DNA of 64,000 bases from an uncultured Aggregatibacter sp. (GCF_901873365.1 NZ_CABFLM010000126.1:3714-67713); one strand, 5' to 3'; positions 54,759-62,541 are shown, numbered from the stretch's first letter. Numbers and translations: made by a program. The notes: generated from the sequence alone by a model not told the origin.

Positions 54759-54835
54759 AAAAATCCTGTAAATTGTAGCGATTCTCAAAAAAGCGATTTA
54801 TTCTAGCTTACTTATCCATCTTTGGGGAAAATAAC

Positions 54836-55513
54836 TTGCATTTAGTAAAAGAAAAAATGATGAAATGGGTGATGTTATTCGGCATTATGTTGCTATGTGC
54901 CGGCATCATGACGATCATTTTATTTGGTATAAAACAGTTTAAAATCGGCTCACAGCTTTCCAGTGTCAACCAAGTGGCGAACGTGTCCCATTTACTGGCG
55001 CGGCAACAAGCCAGTTTGTTCTCAATGTTGTTAGTTAATAATGCCAAAACTGAACAACTGGTGGAAAATTTAGATAACTTCGTCAAAGAGGAATTTGTGT
55101 TGGACGCTGCTGTTTATGCCCGTAATGGTGAATTATTGGCGCAAAGCACCAACTCACCGAATCTCCGCAGTTTATTGGGATTGGATAAACCGGAAGAAAA
55201 AGACACGGATTCACAACAAATTGTCGAACCGATTTATTCTTCAAACGGCGTAGAAGGTTTTCTGCGTGTGACTTTTGATGCCAAATATGCCCAATCGACA
55301 AAAAGCAAAATTAATCAGATGTTTCATCGGCTTTATGGCGAAATCATTATTGTGTTTTTAGTGGGCGTCTTATTTGCCGGCAGCCTGCATTATTTCTTCA
55401 GCCAGTATCACCGTAGCCGAGTTCATGTTGCAGAAAAAGCTCCAATGCCAAGCAATAAAGCTACACAGTCTATGAGCAAGCTATTTCATCAGCGCAGAAG
55501 ACGAGTGCGGTAG
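54836..55513 (+). CDS. ytjB: YtjB/Smp-type membrane protein with periplasmic domain
   Basis: This 225-residue protein has a transmembrane helix at about 10-32, a periplasmic part to about 165 and a second helix near 170-190, then a short Arg-rich cytoplasmic tail ending HQRRRRVR. The pairing with divergent serB matches E. coli ytjB (smp)-serB. Function unknown. The start may be TTG 54836, which has GGGGAA eight bases before it, or ATG 54857; I list the first. Confidence 0.7.
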   Translation: MHLVKEKMMKWVMLFGIMLLCAGIMTIILFGIKQFKIGSQLSSVNQVANVSHLLARQQASLFSMLLVNNAKTEQLVENLDNFVKEEFVLDAAVYARNGELLAQSTNSPNLRSLLGLDKPEEKDTDSQQIVEPIYSSNGVEGFLRVTFDAKYAQSTKSKINQMFHRLYGEIIIVFLVGVLFAGSLHYFFSQYHRSRVHVAEKAPMPSNKATQSMSKLFHQRRRRVR

Positions 55514-55572
55514 AAATTTACAATAGAAACTCACGGCAGAAAATTCAAGCAGAAAGGACGTAAAGAAGAAAG

Positions 55573-55626
55573 TAAAAGTGCGGTAGAAAATCGGGGGAAA
55601 TCTCCTCAATTTTCTACCGCACTTTT
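55573..55626. terminator. convergent paired-USS terminator (ytjB/tsaD)
   Basis: AAAAGTGCGGTAGAAAAT and ATTTTCTACCGCACTTTT form a perfect 18-bp stem, the longest in the window. It lies between convergent ytjB and tsaD and ends both; two uptake signals make up the arms. Confidence 0.88.
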
Positions 55627-55634
55627 GTCGAGGG

Positions 55635-56663
55635 CTAAACAGCAGTTAATTCGGTCATTGCCCAGCGCGGACGCACTTCGATGGCAAGATCTTGTTGCTG
55701 CCCTTGTTTTAAACGTAGAAAACCGGCATAGGCAATCATGGCGCCGTTATCGGTACAAAATTGCGGTTGCGGGTAAAACACTTCACCGCCCAATTGCTGC
55801 ATCAGCTCCGCTAAGGTTTGGCGTAACTGTTTATTGGCGCTCACACCGCCGGCAATCACTAAACGCTTCAAGCCTGTTTGCTTTAACGCACGCTTGCATT
55901 TGATGGCGAGCGTATCCACCACCGCCTCTTGGAACGCATAAGCAATATCCGCTTTGCTTTGCTCGGTTAATTCCCCTTCTTCTTTCATGACTTGATGAAG
56001 CGTATTGGCAGCAAAAGTTTTTAAGCCGGAAAAGCTGAAATCCAAACTGGGACGATCGGTCATTGGGCGAGGGAATGCAAAACGGTTCGGCGTACCCTTT
56101 AACGCTAAACGTGCCAGTGCCGCGCCACCGGGATAATCCAAACCGAGTAATTTTGCCGTTTTGTCAAATGCTTCCCCGGCGGCATCATCAATAGATTCGC
56201 CTAATAATTCGTAGCGTCCAACACCATCCACACGCACTAATTGGGTATGTCCGCCGGACACCAACAACGCCACAAAAGGAAAGTGCGGTGGATTTTCTTC
56301 CAGCATCGGCGCCAGTAAATGCCCTTCCATGTGATGAACCCCAATGGCAGGGACGTTCCACGCATAGGCTAAAGAACGCGCCACGGTAGAGCCCACTAAC
56401 AATGCGCCGACTAAACCGGGGCCACTGGTATAAGCGATGCCGTCAATATCTTTGGCGGTGAGATGGGCTTCTTGAAGTGCGGCTTGTAATAAGGGGGCGA
56501 GTTTGCGGATATGATCGCGTGAGGCGAGTTCCGGCACCACGCCGCCGTAATCGGCGTGTAGCGCAATTTGGGTATGGAGTTGATTAGCGATCAAACCTTT
56601 TTCTTCGTCATAAATGGCAACGCCTGTTTCATCACAGGACGTTTCGATGCCTAAAATTCGCAT
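55635..56663 (-). CDS. tsaD: tRNA N6-threonylcarbamoyladenosine transferase TsaD
   Basis: This 342-residue ASKHA-fold enzyme transfers the threonylcarbamoyl group to A37 of ANN-reading tRNAs with TsaB/TsaE. It starts MRILGIETSCDETGVAIYD; the metal-binding HMEGHLLAP has the HxxxH, and the nucleotide loop is LLVSGGHTQLV. Divergent from rpsU, the classic order tsaD/rpsU-dnaG-rpoD. Confidence 0.97.
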   Translation of the reverse strand: MRILGIETSCDETGVAIYDEEKGLIANQLHTQIALHADYGGVVPELASRDHIRKLAPLLQAALQEAHLTAKDIDGIAYTSGPGLVGALLVGSTVARSLAYAWNVPAIGVHHMEGHLLAPMLEENPPHFPFVALLVSGGHTQLVRVDGVGRYELLGESIDDAAGEAFDKTAKLLGLDYPGGAALARLALKGTPNRFAFPRPMTDRPSLDFSFSGLKTFAANTLHQVMKEEGELTEQSKADIAYAFQEAVVDTLAIKCKRALKQTGLKRLVIAGGVSANKQLRQTLAELMQQLGGEVFYPQPQFCTDNGAMIAYAGFLRLKQGQQQDLAIEVRPRWAMTELTAV

Positions 56664-56887
56664 TTGTATTCTCTGTTTATCTTGGATTTATGCCACAAAT
56701 TTTACCTTTTTTACTCAGGTTTAACCAGTTTATTAACACGGATTTCAGGAAAAGGCGAATCTTTCCTTTACTTTCATGGTGACTTTGGATTAAAATTGCG
56801 ACCTTTATTGAATCTGCCGCAACTTGTGGCAACAAATAAAATTTAAATTGCAATTAAATTAATTAAACTCATTGAGGTGATTGGCTT

Positions 56888-57103
56888 ATGCCTGTAATTA
56901 AAGTTCGTGAAAATGAATCCTTTGACGTAGCATTACGTCGTTTCAAACGCTCTTGCGAAAAAGCTGGTATCTTAGCAGAAGTTCGTGCTCGTGAATTCTA
57001 CGAAAAACCAACAACGATTCGTAAACGTGAAAATGCCACCCGCGCAAAACGTCACGCAAAACGCGTTGCTCGTGAAAACGCACGTAATACACGTTTATAC
57101 TAA
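56888..57103 (+). CDS. rpsU: 30S ribosomal protein S21
   Basis: This 71-residue basic protein starts MPVIKVRENESFDVALRRFKRSCEKAG and ends RENARNTRLY. S21 aids initiation complex formation near the anti-SD. First gene of the macromolecular synthesis cluster; a terminator follows that lowers dnaG output relative to S21. AGGTGATTGGCTT precedes the ATG. Confidence 0.98.
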   Translation: MPVIKVRENESFDVALRRFKRSCEKAGILAEVRAREFYEKPTTIRKRENATRAKRHAKRVARENARNTRLY

Positions 57104-57129
57104 TAACCGCATTTTAACTCGAGTTATAA

Positions 57130-57165
57130 AAACCGTGAATCTTCCAAGGCTCACGGTTTTATTTT
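57130..57165 (+). terminator. rpsU-dnaG terminator/attenuator
   Basis: AAACCGTGA and TCACGGTTT pair in 9 bp around a 12-nt loop, followed by TATTTTCTC. It sits in the rpsU-dnaG gap where E. coli also has a terminator. Confidence 0.8.
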
Positions 57166-57222
57166 CTCTTAATCTCATCAGTTAGGCTCATATTTCATTC
57201 ACAATAAGAGGCAGAATACTCG

Positions 57223-58983
57223 ATGAAAGGTTCCATTCCCCGCACATTTATAGACGATATTTTAACCAAAACGAACATCGTCGATTTAATTAATTCCCGC
57301 GTAAAACTGAAAAAAGCCGGCCGTGATTATCAAGCCTGCTGCCCGTTTCACCATGAAAAAACGCCCTCTTTTACCGTGAGCGATAAAAAGCAGTTTTATC
57401 ATTGCTTTGGTTGTGGTGCGCACGGCAATGCCATTTCCTTTTTAATGGAATATGACAAGCTGGAATTTGTGGAAGCGGTGGAAGAACTGGCGGGGTTTCT
57501 CGGCTTGGAAATTCCCTACGAAAAACGACCGCACTTTAACGATAACGGCAAGCAGGTTAATTTCCAAACTAAGCGAAATCTATATGAGTTAATGCAGGAA
57601 ATCGCCAAATTTTATCAGCAACAATTGCCGTTAAATATTCCGGCACAAAGTTATCTGCAACAGCGTGGTTTATCAGCGGAAATCATTGATCGTTTTCAAA
57701 TCGGTTATGTGCCAAATGCCATGGATACCGTGTATCGTCAATTCGGCAAAACCCGTGAAGAACAACAAAAACTGTTCGATTTAGGCATGTTGTCGCGCAA
57801 TGATCGAGGCAACGTGTACGACAAATTCCGTAATCGGATTATGTTCCCCATTCGTGATCGTCGTGGGCGTACGGTCGCGTTTGGTGGGCGCGTGTTAACC
57901 GATGAAAAACCAAAATACTTAAACTCACCGGAAACTATTACCTACCACAAAGGCAGTGAACTCTACGGTTTATTTGAAGCTTTACAGGCGGACGATTCAC
58001 CCCAAAAACTGCTGGTGGTTGAAGGCTACATGGACGTGGTGGCATTGGCCCAATTCGGTGTGAATTATGCCGTAGCCTCTCTTGGCACTTCCACGACGTC
58101 GGAACAAATTCAATTACTTTTTCGCGCCACCGAACAAGTGATTTGCTGTTATGACGGCGACCGCGCGGGACGAGATGCCGCATGGCGCGCCTTAGAAAAT
58201 GCGTTGCCTTATTTAGAAGACGGGCGGCAGCTAAAATTTATCTTTTTACCGGACGATGAAGACCCTGATAGCTTCATTCGTCAATACGGTAAACAAGGCT
58301 TCGAGGAATACATTGAGAACGCGCAATCCTTGAGCGAATTCTTGTTTGCGCACTTAACTCCGCAAGTGGATTTTTCCTCAAAAGAGGGCAAAGTGAAACT
58401 TGCCGCACTGGCGATTCCGCTAATTAAGCAAATTCCGGGTGATGTATTGCGGTTGGATTTGCGTAATACGCTTGCGAAAAAATTAGGCATTTTGGATCCA
58501 ACACAGCTGGAAAGTCTGCTCCCGAATCCCGCAAAACCACACAATGAAACCACCGTGCCGACCATGCAGTTTAAGCGCACGCCAATGCGGATTCTCATTG
58601 CGTTATTGTTACAAAATCCGGAATTGGTGAAATTCATACCGGATTTGGAACCGCTCAAAAACTTAGACGAGCCGGGCTACGATTTACTCACAGAACTGAC
58701 CGCACTTTGTCGTGAAAAAATTGGCATTAGTGCCGGTCAACTGCTGGAGCATTGGCGCAATACACCCCAACAAGGGACGCTTGAAAAATTGCTGGCGTGG
58801 AACCATTTGATTGAAGACGATAAGATCGAAGACACGTTTCGCGAAACATTGCGTTATTTTTATCTGCAACTGGTGGATAAGCGCATCCAATGGCTCATTG
58901 CAAAAGATCGTGCGGAAGGCTTGGATCTTAACGAAAAGCAAGAGCTTTCACATTTGTTAGTAAAAAAACAAGAAAAGAAATAG
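57223..58983 (+). CDS. dnaG: DNA primase
   Basis: This 586-residue primase makes RNA primers for replication. Zinc finger ligands Cys40, His43, Cys61 and Cys64 (CPFHHEK, CFGCGAHGN). The TOPRIM domain (about 255-345) has LLVVEGYMDVVAL and CCYDGDRAGRDAA. The C-terminal DnaB-binding domain starts near 430. Start MKGSIPRTFIDDIL agrees with the family. An uptake signal complement lies inside at 57527. Confidence 0.97.
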   Translation: MKGSIPRTFIDDILTKTNIVDLINSRVKLKKAGRDYQACCPFHHEKTPSFTVSDKKQFYHCFGCGAHGNAISFLMEYDKLEFVEAVEELAGFLGLEIPYEKRPHFNDNGKQVNFQTKRNLYELMQEIAKFYQQQLPLNIPAQSYLQQRGLSAEIIDRFQIGYVPNAMDTVYRQFGKTREEQQKLFDLGMLSRNDRGNVYDKFRNRIMFPIRDRRGRTVAFGGRVLTDEKPKYLNSPETITYHKGSELYGLFEALQADDSPQKLLVVEGYMDVVALAQFGVNYAVASLGTSTTSEQIQLLFRATEQVICCYDGDRAGRDAAWRALENALPYLEDGRQLKFIFLPDDEDPDSFIRQYGKQGFEEYIENAQSLSEFLFAHLTPQVDFSSKEGKVKLAALAIPLIKQIPGDVLRLDLRNTLAKKLGILDPTQLESLLPNPAKPHNETTVPTMQFKRTPMRILIALLLQNPELVKFIPDLEPLKNLDEPGYDLLTELTALCREKIGISAGQLLEHWRNTPQQGTLEKLLAWNHLIEDDKIEDTFRETLRYFYLQLVDKRIQWLIAKDRAEGLDLNEKQELSHLLVKKQEKK

Positions 58984-58998
58984 TTAAACCCTAGTAAG

Positions 58999-59023
58999 AA
59001 TGCTAAAATCCCTAGCATTTTAT
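58999..59023 (+). terminator. weak hairpin between dnaG and rpoD
   Basis: AATGCTA and TAGCATT form a 7-bp stem around 7 nt, followed by TTATCTT. It is likely a partial attenuator or processing site in the 75-bp dnaG-rpoD gap. Confidence 0.45.
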
Positions 59024-59058
59024 CTTCACTAAATAAGTCAGCAAGGCGGATATTAAAT

Positions 59059-60918
59059 ATGGATCAAAATCCACAATCTCAATTGAAACTACTCATCGCA
59101 CAAGGGAAAGAGCAAGGTTATTTAACTTATGCCGAGGTCAATGACAGCCTGCCTGAAGAATTAGTCGATGCGGATCAGATTGAAGATATTATTCAAATGA
59201 TTAACGACATGGGCATTCAGGTGTTGGAAGCCGCACCGGATGCCGATGATCTGATGCTCAACGAAAATATCGCTGATGAAGATGTTGTCGAAGAAGCCAC
59301 CCAAGTGTTATCCAGCGTAGAAGCAGAACTTGGTCGCACCACTGATCCTGTGCGGATGTATATGCGCGAAATGGGAAGCGTGGAATTGCTCACCCGCGAG
59401 GGCGAAATTGACATCGCCAAACGCATCGAAGAAGGCATTAACGAAGTGCAAAGCGCCGTTGCCGCCTATCCTGAAGCCATTACCAATCTCATTGACCAAT
59501 ATGACGCAGTGGAAAGAGGGGAAGCCCGCTTAGCGGATTTGATTACCGGTTTTGTTGATCCGAATGTCATCACCGAAGCTGACAATGCCGAATTAGACGA
59601 AACCTTCGCGTCAGATGAAGAACGCGAAAGTGTCGATGCGACAGATGAATTAGAGGACGAAGAAAGCAACGAAGAAAATAGCAGTGATGAAAGCGATAGT
59701 GATAACAGCATTGATCCTGAAGTTGCGCGCGAAAAATTCACCGTACTTAAAGATCAACATCAAAAAACACTGGCAAGCATTGCAAAACACGGTCGCACCT
59801 CAGCCAAAACCAAAGCGGAAATTCAAGTATTATCTGAGATTTTCACCACATTCCGCTTAGTGCCGAAACAGTTTGATGCCTTAGTATTGCGTATGCGCGA
59901 CATCATGAAGCAAGTGCGCAACCAAGAACGCACGATTCAAAGAATCGTGGTGGATAATGCCAAAATGCCAAAAGCGACTTTCCAAAAAAGCTTTATCGGA
60001 CACGAAACCCAAGACGTTTGGCTGGTGAAAGCCTTGGCAGCAGGAAAGTCTTGGTCGGAAAAATTAGTGCAATATGAAGCGGATTTACGTCAGGCGATTG
60101 CCAACTTAGTTCAAATTGAACAAGACACCAACCTCACCATTCAGCAAATTCGAGACATTTGCGAACGCATTTCGCAAGGTGAACTCAAAGCACGCCGTGC
60201 CAAAAAAGAAATGGTGGAAGCGAACCTGCGTTTGGTGATTTCCATTGCGAAAAAATACACCAACCGTGGTTTGCAGTTCCTTGATTTAATTCAAGAAGGC
60301 AATATCGGCTTAATGAAAGCTGTGGATAAATTTGAATACCGCCGTGGTTACAAATTCTCCACTTATGCCACATGGTGGATTCGTCAGGCGATTACGCGTT
60401 CTATCGCCGACCAAGCCCGCACCATTCGCATTCCGGTGCATATGATTGAAACCATCAACAAACTCAATCGTATTTCTCGCCAAATGTTGCAAGAAATGGG
60501 ACGTGAAGCCACACCGGAAGAACTGGCAGAGCGCATGGGCATGCCGGAAGACAAAATCCGCAAAGTGCTGAAAATCGCCAAAGAACCGATTTCCATGGAA
60601 ACCCCAATCGGCGATGACGACGACTCCCATTTAGGCGATTTCATCGAAGATTCCACCTTGGAACTGCCATTGGATTCCGCCACCGCACAAAGCCTAAAAG
60701 CCGCCACACACGAAGTGTTGGAAGGTTTAACACCGCGTGAAGCGAAAGTGCTTCGTATGCGTTTCGGCATCGACATGAACACCGACCACACATTAGAAGA
60801 AGTTGGTAAACAATTCGATGTAACCCGTGAACGTATTCGTCAAATCGAAGCCAAAGCACTACGCAAATTGCGCCACCCAAGCCGCTCCGAAACCTTACGC
60901 AGCTTCTTGGATGAATAG
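59059..60918 (+). CDS. rpoD: RNA polymerase sigma factor RpoD (sigma-70)
   Basis: This 619-residue primary sigma factor has region 1.1 (1-80), an acidic non-conserved insert (residues 190-225, Asp/Glu/Ser-rich), region 2 with EANLRLVISIAKKYTNRGLQFLDLIQEGNIGLMKAVDKFEYRRG-type blocks and the -10-reading TYATWWIRQAITR, region 3 and region 4 with the -35-binding helix VTRERIRQIEAKALRKLRHPSRS. Last gene of the cluster; strong terminator follows. Confidence 0.98.
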   Translation: MDQNPQSQLKLLIAQGKEQGYLTYAEVNDSLPEELVDADQIEDIIQMINDMGIQVLEAAPDADDLMLNENIADEDVVEEATQVLSSVEAELGRTTDPVRMYMREMGSVELLTREGEIDIAKRIEEGINEVQSAVAAYPEAITNLIDQYDAVERGEARLADLITGFVDPNVITEADNAELDETFASDEERESVDATDELEDEESNEENSSDESDSDNSIDPEVAREKFTVLKDQHQKTLASIAKHGRTSAKTKAEIQVLSEIFTTFRLVPKQFDALVLRMRDIMKQVRNQERTIQRIVVDNAKMPKATFQKSFIGHETQDVWLVKALAAGKSWSEKLVQYEADLRQAIANLVQIEQDTNLTIQQIRDICERISQGELKARRAKKEMVEANLRLVISIAKKYTNRGLQFLDLIQEGNIGLMKAVDKFEYRRGYKFSTYATWWIRQAITRSIADQARTIRIPVHMIETINKLNRISRQMLQEMGREATPEELAERMGMPEDKIRKVLKIAKEPISMETPIGDDDDSHLGDFIEDSTLELPLDSATAQSLKAATHEVLEGLTPREAKVLRMRFGIDMNTDHTLEEVGKQFDVTRERIRQIEAKALRKLRHPSRSETLRSFLDE

Positions 60919-60945
60919 CGAACACATCAACGCACAACACCAAAC

Positions 60946-60979
60946 AAAGAGAGGAAAGGAAACCTTCCTCTCTTTTTAT
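60946..60979 (+). terminator. rpoD terminator
   Basis: AAAGAGAGGAA and TTCCTCTCTTT form an 11-bp stem with an 8-nt loop and a T-rich tail, 27 bp after the stop. It marks the boundary of the accessory region. Confidence 0.9.
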
Positions 60980-61002
60980 TTACCCGTAGCGTGCAACTCC
61001 CT

Positions 61003-61084
61003 TTTTTATGGCGCGCGTTTCCTAACGCGTGCCTTTTATATCAATCGATTATCGGCACACGCTGTGAAGCGTGCGCCATCAAAA
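61003..61084. repeat. 82-bp paired-hairpin element (family C), copy 1
   Basis: TTTT then ATGGCGCGCG with hairpin GCGCGT-TTCCTA-ACGCGT, an AT-rich spacer containing the palindrome AATCGATT, a second hairpin CACGCT-GTGA-AGCGTG, and GCGCCATC plus AAAA. The two ends are inverted repeats. In this copy the GATG foot is changed to TATG. Confidence 0.85.
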
Positions 61085-61200
61085 GCCTTGAAAATAAAAG
61101 AATCGTAGCGTGCAACTTGTTGCACGAAATCGTCAATCACACACCGAGGTGGAATTTCCCCGTAGCGTGCAACTCGTTGCACGAAATCATGAATGCCCCT

Positions 61201-61282
61201 TTTTGATGGCGCGCGTTTCCTAACGCGTGCCTTTTATATCAATTGGTTATCGGCACACGCTGTGAAGCGTGCGCCATCAAAA
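61201..61282. repeat. 82-bp paired-hairpin element (family C), copy 2
   Basis: Same architecture with the full GATG foot and CATC end. It differs from the others in the spacer: AATTGGTT replaces AATCGATT. It directly abuts a GTAG unit phrase ending GAATGCCCC. Confidence 0.85.
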
Positions 61283-61385
61283 GCGTTGAATAACACTCCG
61301 TGCGTGGTTCGGTCGTGCATCAAGATGCACGCGACACTTCACAACGTAAAAATACGCTCAAAAATCACCGCACTTTATGGGTAGC

Positions 61386-61414
61386 TTGCGTGATAATTGC
61401 AGGAATTGTAGAAT
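61386..61414 (+). promoter_or_regulatory. promoter of toxin-antitoxin pair 1
   Basis: TTGCGT (61386-61391), exactly 17 bp, TAGAAT (61409-61414), 30 bp before the antitoxin ATG. A good sigma-70 match. Confidence 0.65.
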
Positions 61415-61444
61415 GAAACCAAACTTCAACGAACAGGGAATCCT

Positions 61445-61612
61445 ATGCAAATCACCCTCTCATCTCCGCCTGTATTCAAACAAAAAGAGCCGTATTACAC
61501 CGAGGAAGAACAGCGTCTGCTCGAACAGTTAGAAAACGGCTCAGTGAAATCCATTGCACATGAACAAGTTATGGCAAATTTACGCCGAGAATTAAAGCTC
61601 GATGAAGTTTGA
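61445..61612 (+). CDS. putative antitoxin of a RelE/ParE-type pair
   Basis: This short gene (55 residues, MQITLSSPPVFKQKEPYYTE and ending RRELKLDEV) has a mixed N-terminus and a helical C-terminus rich in Glu, Leu and Arg. The C-terminal helix with LRRELKL is the kind that wraps the toxin. The family is not recognised beyond size and position. Its stop overlaps the toxin start by 11 nt, so the pair is translationally coupled. A promoter precedes it. Confidence 0.75.
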   Translation: MQITLSSPPVFKQKEPYYTEEEQRLLEQLENGSVKSIAHEQVMANLRRELKLDEV

Positions 61613-61895
61613 TTACCTCATTAAATGGCATAGCGTGGCGGAGGAAAAATTACGCAACCAAGCTCGCTACATTCTACAACAATCCCAAAATAGGCTTATC
61701 GCAGAGCATTTTTACGATGCCGTTAAAAGCGAAATAGACAAGCTTTCCTACACAGCAGATGTTTACCGGCTCAGAAAGAAAAAAGAAATTCCCCTATTGA
61801 ACGGAAAATACATCGTTAAATTTCTTGTCGGCGCACACACCGTTTATATCATCGACTTCAAATCCGCAAAACAACAACATTATTCCACCCCGTAG
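61602..61895 (+). CDS. RelE/ParE-family toxin
   Basis: This 97-residue toxin begins MKFDYLIKWHSVAEEKLRNQARYI, with the plasmid-stabilisation (ParE/RelE) blocks VYRLRKKKEIPLL and KYIVKFLVGAHTVYIIDF (the C-terminal beta strands). Arg/Lys-rich strands would be the active-site side. It either cleaves ribosome-bound mRNA (RelE type) or poisons gyrase (ParE type). Its TAG stop is part of the GTAG foot of a REP unit at 61892, so the C-terminal YSTP may be junction-derived. Confidence 0.85.
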   Translation: MKFDYLIKWHSVAEEKLRNQARYILQQSQNRLIAEHFYDAVKSEIDKLSYTADVYRLRKKKEIPLLNGKYIVKFLVGAHTVYIIDFKSAKQQHYSTP

Positions 61896-62046
61896 TGTGC
61901 AACTTGTTGCACGAAAAAACACGCATAAAAACCACCGCACTTCATTCCGTACCGAGGTAGAATCATTCTCTCCCGTAGCGTGCAACAAGTTGCACGAATA
62001 AAAACGCTCGTGAGAACAATCGGTCGTGCATCAAGATGCACGCTAT
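61892..62046. repeat. REP-like cluster 6 (three units)
   Basis: GTAG unit at 61892-61913 (one change, GTGTGC), another at 61975-61996 whose centre is AA instead of TT, and an inverted CATC unit at 62025-62046. The first contains the toxin stop codon. Confidence 0.86.
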
Positions 62047-62088
62047 ATGGTGACCGAGGTGTGTATGGTGGATAAATGGAGGAAATAA

Positions 62089-62116
62089 AAAGCCCGATAA
62101 TTGATTACCGGGCTTT
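62089..62116. terminator. hairpin terminator upstream of the ibs-like gene
   Basis: AAAGCCCG(A)TAAT and TTACCGGGCTTT pair around TGA. The minus-strand tail TTTTTATTTCC makes it a good terminator for leftward RNA, i.e. the antisense RNA from 62327. On the plus strand it can end read-through from the toxin pair. Confidence 0.75.
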
Positions 62117-62129
62117 CTTAAAAGACATC

Positions 62130-62158
62130 TTGATGAATTCGGTGTGTCGAACCATAAT
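62130..62158 (+). promoter_or_regulatory. promoter of the ibs-like toxin mRNA
   Basis: TTGATG (62130-62135), exactly 17 bp, CATAAT (62153-62158). The predicted start near 62165 puts a perfect 10-bp hairpin, CACTTTCAAG and CTTGAAAGTG (62164-62190), right at the RNA 5' end. A second hairpin GTAAGG/CCTTAC follows at 62194-62211. Confidence 0.7.
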
Positions 62159-62229
62159 AATTTCACTTTCAAGGGGCAATCTTGAAAGTGAGTGTAAGGC
62201 TTAAACCTTACAATGAAGAGGATAATATA

Positions 62230-62289
62230 ATGTTGAAGACCATTATCCTAGTTATCGTGTTGTTGCTCTGGTCTTTGCCGGCTTACTAA
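62230..62289 (+). CDS. Ibs-like type I toxin, 19-residue hydrophobic peptide
   Basis: The peptide reads MLKTIILVIVLLLWSLPAY and is almost entirely a single membrane helix. E. coli Ibs toxins are 18-19 residues with the same plan: a Met/Lys start, II-L-IVLLL core, then a Ser, small residues and a final Tyr. Such peptides insert in the inner membrane and depolarise it when overexpressed. GAAGAGGA lies 7 bases before the ATG, a very strong site. A GC-rich hairpin follows at 62301-62325. Too short for ordinary gene calling; the match to Ibs rests on pattern, length and locus layout. Confidence 0.8.
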   Translation: MLKTIILVIVLLLWSLPAY

Positions 62290-62333
62290 CTCGATAACTT
62301 ACTGGGGGAGGACGAGTCCCCCAGTTCTTCAAA

Positions 62334-62362
62334 ATTATGGCGTATCACAAAAAAATTGTCAA
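62334..62362 (-). promoter_or_regulatory. near-consensus promoter of the Sib-like antisense RNA
   Basis: On the minus strand TTGACA (62357-62362), exactly 17 bp, CATAAT (62334-62339). The -35 is perfect, and the -10 hexamer is identical to that of the opposing toxin promoter. It is the stronger of the pair, as expected for the RNA antitoxin. Confidence 0.78.
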
Positions 62363-62442
62363 TTAACGAAATCCACCCCGCAACGCCGGATCGCCTCAAA
62401 AAACACACTCAAAAATCACCGCACTTTACAATACTAATCCCC

Positions 62443-62537
62443 GTAGCGTGCAACTCGTTGCACGAAATCGTGAATACCCGAAAGGGGTTGAATAATGTTC
62501 CATGCGTGGTTCTTTCGTGCATCAAGATGCACGCTAC
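62443..62537. repeat. REP-like cluster 7 (inverse pair)
   Basis: GTAG unit at 62443-62464 with centre variant CAACTCGTTG, and inverted CATC unit at 62516-62537, 51 bp apart with the usual intervening phrase. It lies between the ibs-like locus and the end of the second toxin gene, 4 bp beyond its stop. The stretch 62290-62541 has no other gene. Confidence 0.86.
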
Positions 62538-62541
62538 GCAC

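Larger units (their letters stand above)
60986..61335. repeat. REP-like cluster 5 with two 82-bp elements
   Basis: The 526-bp gap between rpoD and the first antitoxin contains: a truncated GTAG unit at 60986 that stops after CGTGCAACT and is joined to the first 82-bp element; full GTAG units at 61105-61126 and 61162-61183 (centre TCG variant CAACTCGTTG); the second 82-bp element; and an inverted CATC unit at 61314-61335. No gene is seen. Confidence 0.86.
62089..62327 (-). ncRNA. Sib-like antisense RNA (antitoxin RNA of the ibs-like gene)
   Basis: A promoter at 62334-62362 reads leftward over the whole peptide gene. The predicted RNA starts near 62327 with a hairpin: ACTGGGGGA and TCCCCCAGT, 9 bp, loop of 7. 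It continues antisense to the full ORF and its ribosome-binding site. The likely end is the 62089-62116 terminator, about 240 nt; a shorter end at the hairpins 62164-62211 is possible. E. coli Sib RNAs are about 140 nt and also start with a GC-rich hairpin. Layout is seen; transcription is inferred. Confidence 0.65.

Noticed and set aside
61003..61084. tRNA-like or small structured RNA gene because of the cloverleaf-like pairing
   Set aside because: No anticodon or T-loop signature, and identical copies occur at several sites next to REP units, so a REP/BIME-type repeat explains it better.
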